Assembly: GCF_900112365.1 (NCBI RefSeq)
Contig: NZ_FOLQ01000002.1
Location: 434,001-498,000, forward strand
Length of the DNA stretch: 64,000 nucleotides
Reading direction: 5' to 3'
Source: Spirosoma endophyticum
Lineage (GTDB): Bacteria; Bacteroidota; Bacteroidia; Cytophagales; Spirosomataceae
Below the pieces are notes generated by a model. That model made no database searches and had not been told where the DNA came from. It saw only the letters and a program-made list of their open reading frames with translations. The translations under genes were made by a program, and so were the position numbers. This document shows, in pieces, positions 62,614 to 64,000 of this stretch. How positions within the stretch are numbered: the stretch's first letter is position 1; each line of letters opens with the position of its first letter.

Positions 62614-62811
62614 CTACTCCGCTTGTGTATCGGGTGCTGGCGTATGGTTGTTTTGACGAATCAGTTCGTTAAAATGAGCCTCCAGTACGTCAGAATAGGC
62701 CTGTATAGCGTCGACGTTATGCAGGCCTGCTAAAAATTCGTCAAGTTCTGCCCGCGACAGGTTGTTGTTGAGTAGTTGCTCAATTAGATAGCTACTGTCA
62801 TGATTTGACAT
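62614..62811 (-). CDS. small FecR-N-like protein, possible anti-sigma stub
   Basis: 65 residues from ATG 62811 (a GTG at 62880 would give 88). The segment SSYLIEQLLNNNLSRAELDEFLAGLHNVDAIQAYSDVLEAHFNELI is helical and like the N-terminal cytoplasmic sigma-binding part of FecR-type anti-sigma factors. But the membrane helix and the periplasmic FecR domain are absent, so it would be a soluble anti-sigma or adaptor. It sits between the sigma gene and SusC. Weak homology; treat as a hypothesis. Confidence 0.55.
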   Translation of the reverse strand: MSNHDSSYLIEQLLNNNLSRAELDEFLAGLHNVDAIQAYSDVLEAHFNELIRQNNHTPAPDTQAE

Positions 62812-62898
62812 TGTATCACATCCGTTAGCCCGTTTGCCTATAGTACTGGCAGTGCCCGCTAAAGGACTAGTCAAAAACACTTATTTTTTATGAGGTCA

Positions 62899-63444
62899 CT
62901 AAAGAAGGGCGAAATCGAGTTTTTCCCGCAGGACCTGTTTGGCTTTTACGAGTTGATTTTTAACTGTATTTTTTGAAATCCTCAGTAACTCCGCTATTTC
63001 CTGATAGGATTTTCCGCCCTCTATGTTCAGCAGTAAAATAACTTTCCGCTTATCGGAAAGCGAATTAATTGCCGCCTGAAGCAATTGGAGCCGGGCTTCC
63101 TGATCGTCGGCTTCCTCTTCGTGGACGCTTTGCATCCGGTCCATGTAGCGTTGTTTGAGCAACTGGCTTTTTTCGACCTGTTTCAGGTAGTCGAACGCCA
63201 TATTTCTCAGGCAGGTAAATAAATAGGAATTGAAATTCAGGCTCGGGTTAATAGACGTACGACGTTCCCATATTTTTATGAACACGTCATGGACCATGTT
63301 TTCTGCCTCCTCCTGATCTTTCAACAGATACAGACAGAACTTAAACGCGGGCGTTCGGTAATGCCGATATAGTTTTGCAAAAGCCGCCTGGTCGCCCTGA
63401 ATGACGTCGACAAGAATGCTTTCAATTGAGTAGTTAATGGTCAT
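62899..63444 (-). CDS. ECF-type RNA polymerase sigma factor
   Basis: About 181 residues from ATG 63444; a longer frame to 63486 adds 14 residues. Region 2: LYRHYRTPAFKFCLYLLKDQEEAENMVHDVFIKIWERRTSI; region 4: SDKRKVILLLNIEGGKSYQEIAELLRISKNTVKNQLVKAK. This matches the Bacteroidota family 1 ECF sigma factors usually paired with FecR anti-sigma and an STN-bearing SusC. Likely controls the SusC-SusD-ceramidase-PqaA set downstream. A TATATTTG box and two palindromes stand upstream of the gene. Confidence 0.9.
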   Translation of the reverse strand: MTINYSIESILVDVIQGDQAAFAKLYRHYRTPAFKFCLYLLKDQEEAENMVHDVFIKIWERRTSINPSLNFNSYLFTCLRNMAFDYLKQVEKSQLLKQRYMDRMQSVHEEEADDQEARLQLLQAAINSLSDKRKVILLLNIEGGKSYQEIAELLRISKNTVKNQLVKAKQVLREKLDFALL

Positions 63445-63548
63445 AAGGAGGAAGAGTAAAGTGTACGGTTTGTAAGTTTTTGTCAAACCATCAGAAAATG
63501 GTGAAATAGAATGGTTTGGTGAATTTTTATTAATAATTCCAGTTGAAT

Positions 63549-63567
63549 ATCCAAATATTATTTGGAT
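63549..63567. promoter_or_regulatory. palindromic operator copy 1: ATCCAAAT-N3-ATTTGGAT
   Basis: 19-bp palindrome (8-3-8), with spacer ATT, about 105 bp upstream of the sigma gene ATG and downstream of the predicted transcription start. Confidence 0.65.
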
Positions 63568-63636
63568 AATATTGACAAAAGGATGTATCGTTATTTGATA
63601 ACAAATCCTTTACATTCTCTTAACAAAGGCTGGATA

Positions 63637-63655
63637 ATCCAAATAAAATTTGGAT
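63637..63655. promoter_or_regulatory. palindromic operator copy 2: ATCCAAAT-N3-ATTTGGAT
   Basis: Identical half-sites, spacer AAA, 88 bp (centre to centre) from copy 1 and about 18 bp downstream of the TATATTTG box, so a bound protein would sit on the transcription start. Confidence 0.65.
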
Positions 63656-63672
63656 TTACGTTGAGTATGAGG

Positions 63673-63680
63673 CAAATATA
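63673..63680 (-). promoter_or_regulatory. -7 promoter box TATATTTG of the sigma-ceramidase operon
   Basis: Exact TAnnTTTG match on the minus strand; transcription would start near 63666, giving a long leader of about 220 nt holding both palindromes. Confidence 0.5.
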
Positions 63681-64000
63681 GAGTAGGAGGATTTAATTAA
63701 TTTTCGCACTTTGCGTAAAATAACCTTCTATTTGCGCAAGCCGATATAGATTTTACATGTGGGTAATGTTAATGATCCCATATATCTCATTTAAGACTCA
63801 TTATCAATGATTTAAGTGTTGTGCTGCACAGATGGCCGTTGGTCATACGTATTAGTAACATGGGCAATTGCGCTAACGATAGCACACAAAATAGGAGAAA
63901 CTGAAAATTTGCCAGTTGGGAAATAGCCTTATACGGCTGTCAGGCAGTATATCAAGTGAATATTACGAACGAAGCGGGCTCTATCTGCTCGAACTGACAC
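63681..64000. other. 320-bp region at the right edge, no supported gene
   Basis: AT-rich at its left side, with the direct repeat TTTGCG (near 63711 and 63733). No open frame with recognisable content reaches the edge. Confidence 0.4.

Noticed and set aside
1..64000. CRISPR arrays, tRNA and rRNA genes, insertion sequences
   Set aside because: I looked for regularly spaced repeats, tRNA T-loop patterns and transposase-like proteins and found none. A covariance-model search would be needed to exclude short RNAs.

Overview
The window looks like chromosomal DNA of a Bacteroidota member of the order Cytophagales, most like Spirosoma and its relatives (Spirosomataceae). The reasons are: two SusC/SusD outer-membrane pairs, a protein with a type IX secretion (T9SS) C-terminal sorting domain, many promoters with the Bacteroidota -7 box TAnnTTTG, an ECF sigma factor of the Bacteroidota type, and a base composition near 50% GC. 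The genus is inferred from gene content only. I see no tRNA, rRNA, CRISPR array or insertion sequence.

Layout. 0.5-3.4 kb: minus-strand group Ppx/GppA phosphatase, FemAB/GNAT-like protein, DUF115-like protein. 3.5-7.2 kb: plus-strand cassette of a NodU/TobZ-type carbamoyltransferase, a membrane SGNH hydrolase, a 49-residue DUF5989-like protein and an SxtJ-like protein, closed by a terminator. 7.2-11.3 kb: SAM-I riboswitch and metH. 11.5-15 kb: AT-rich GT-C glycosyltransferase, VCBS-repeat protein, small membrane protein. 15-21 kb: PQQ-type sugar dehydrogenase, Tat-exported Gfo/Idh/MocA oxidoreductase, beta-propeller-like protein, unknown exported protein, saccharopine/carboxynorspermidine dehydrogenase. 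21-28 kb: small accessory genes (WapI-like, PAP2-like, DUF2314, GIY-YIG, repressor), a 5'-nucleotidase split over two genes, an aquaporin, a secreted protein. 28.3-39.3 kb (all minus): SusC, SusD, phospholipase C, ethanolamine permease, EutB, EutC. 39.7-47.8 kb: DUF922-like barrel protein, Uma2, ahcY, MarR+GNAT, and the group murF, SGNH, SGNH, PEBP. 47.9-54.4 kb: T9SS VCBS protein, acidic protein, two sensor histidine kinases. 54.5-63.7 kb (all minus): ECF sigma factor, FecR-like stub, SusC, SusD, neutral ceramidase, PqaA-like hydrolase.

How the parts may work together. The two SusCD loci look complementary. One carries a phospholipase C family that includes sphingomyelinases plus ethanolamine uptake and ammonia-lyase; the other carries a ceramidase under its own ECF sigma factor. 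Together they suggest scavenging of phospholipids or phosphosphingolipids (inference). MetH (under SAM control) and AhcY belong to the SAM/methionine cycle. MetH and EutBC both need cobalamin.

Most unusual at the DNA level: (1) the 8-mer ACGTAGTG/CACTACGT occurs at least 21 times in both orientations, against about two expected; (2) gene ends carry long, perfect, unrelated hairpins with stems of 12-40 bp; (3) two identical 19-bp palindromes precede the sigma gene; (4) a REP-like doublet supplies the stop codon and last residues of the ethanolamine permease.
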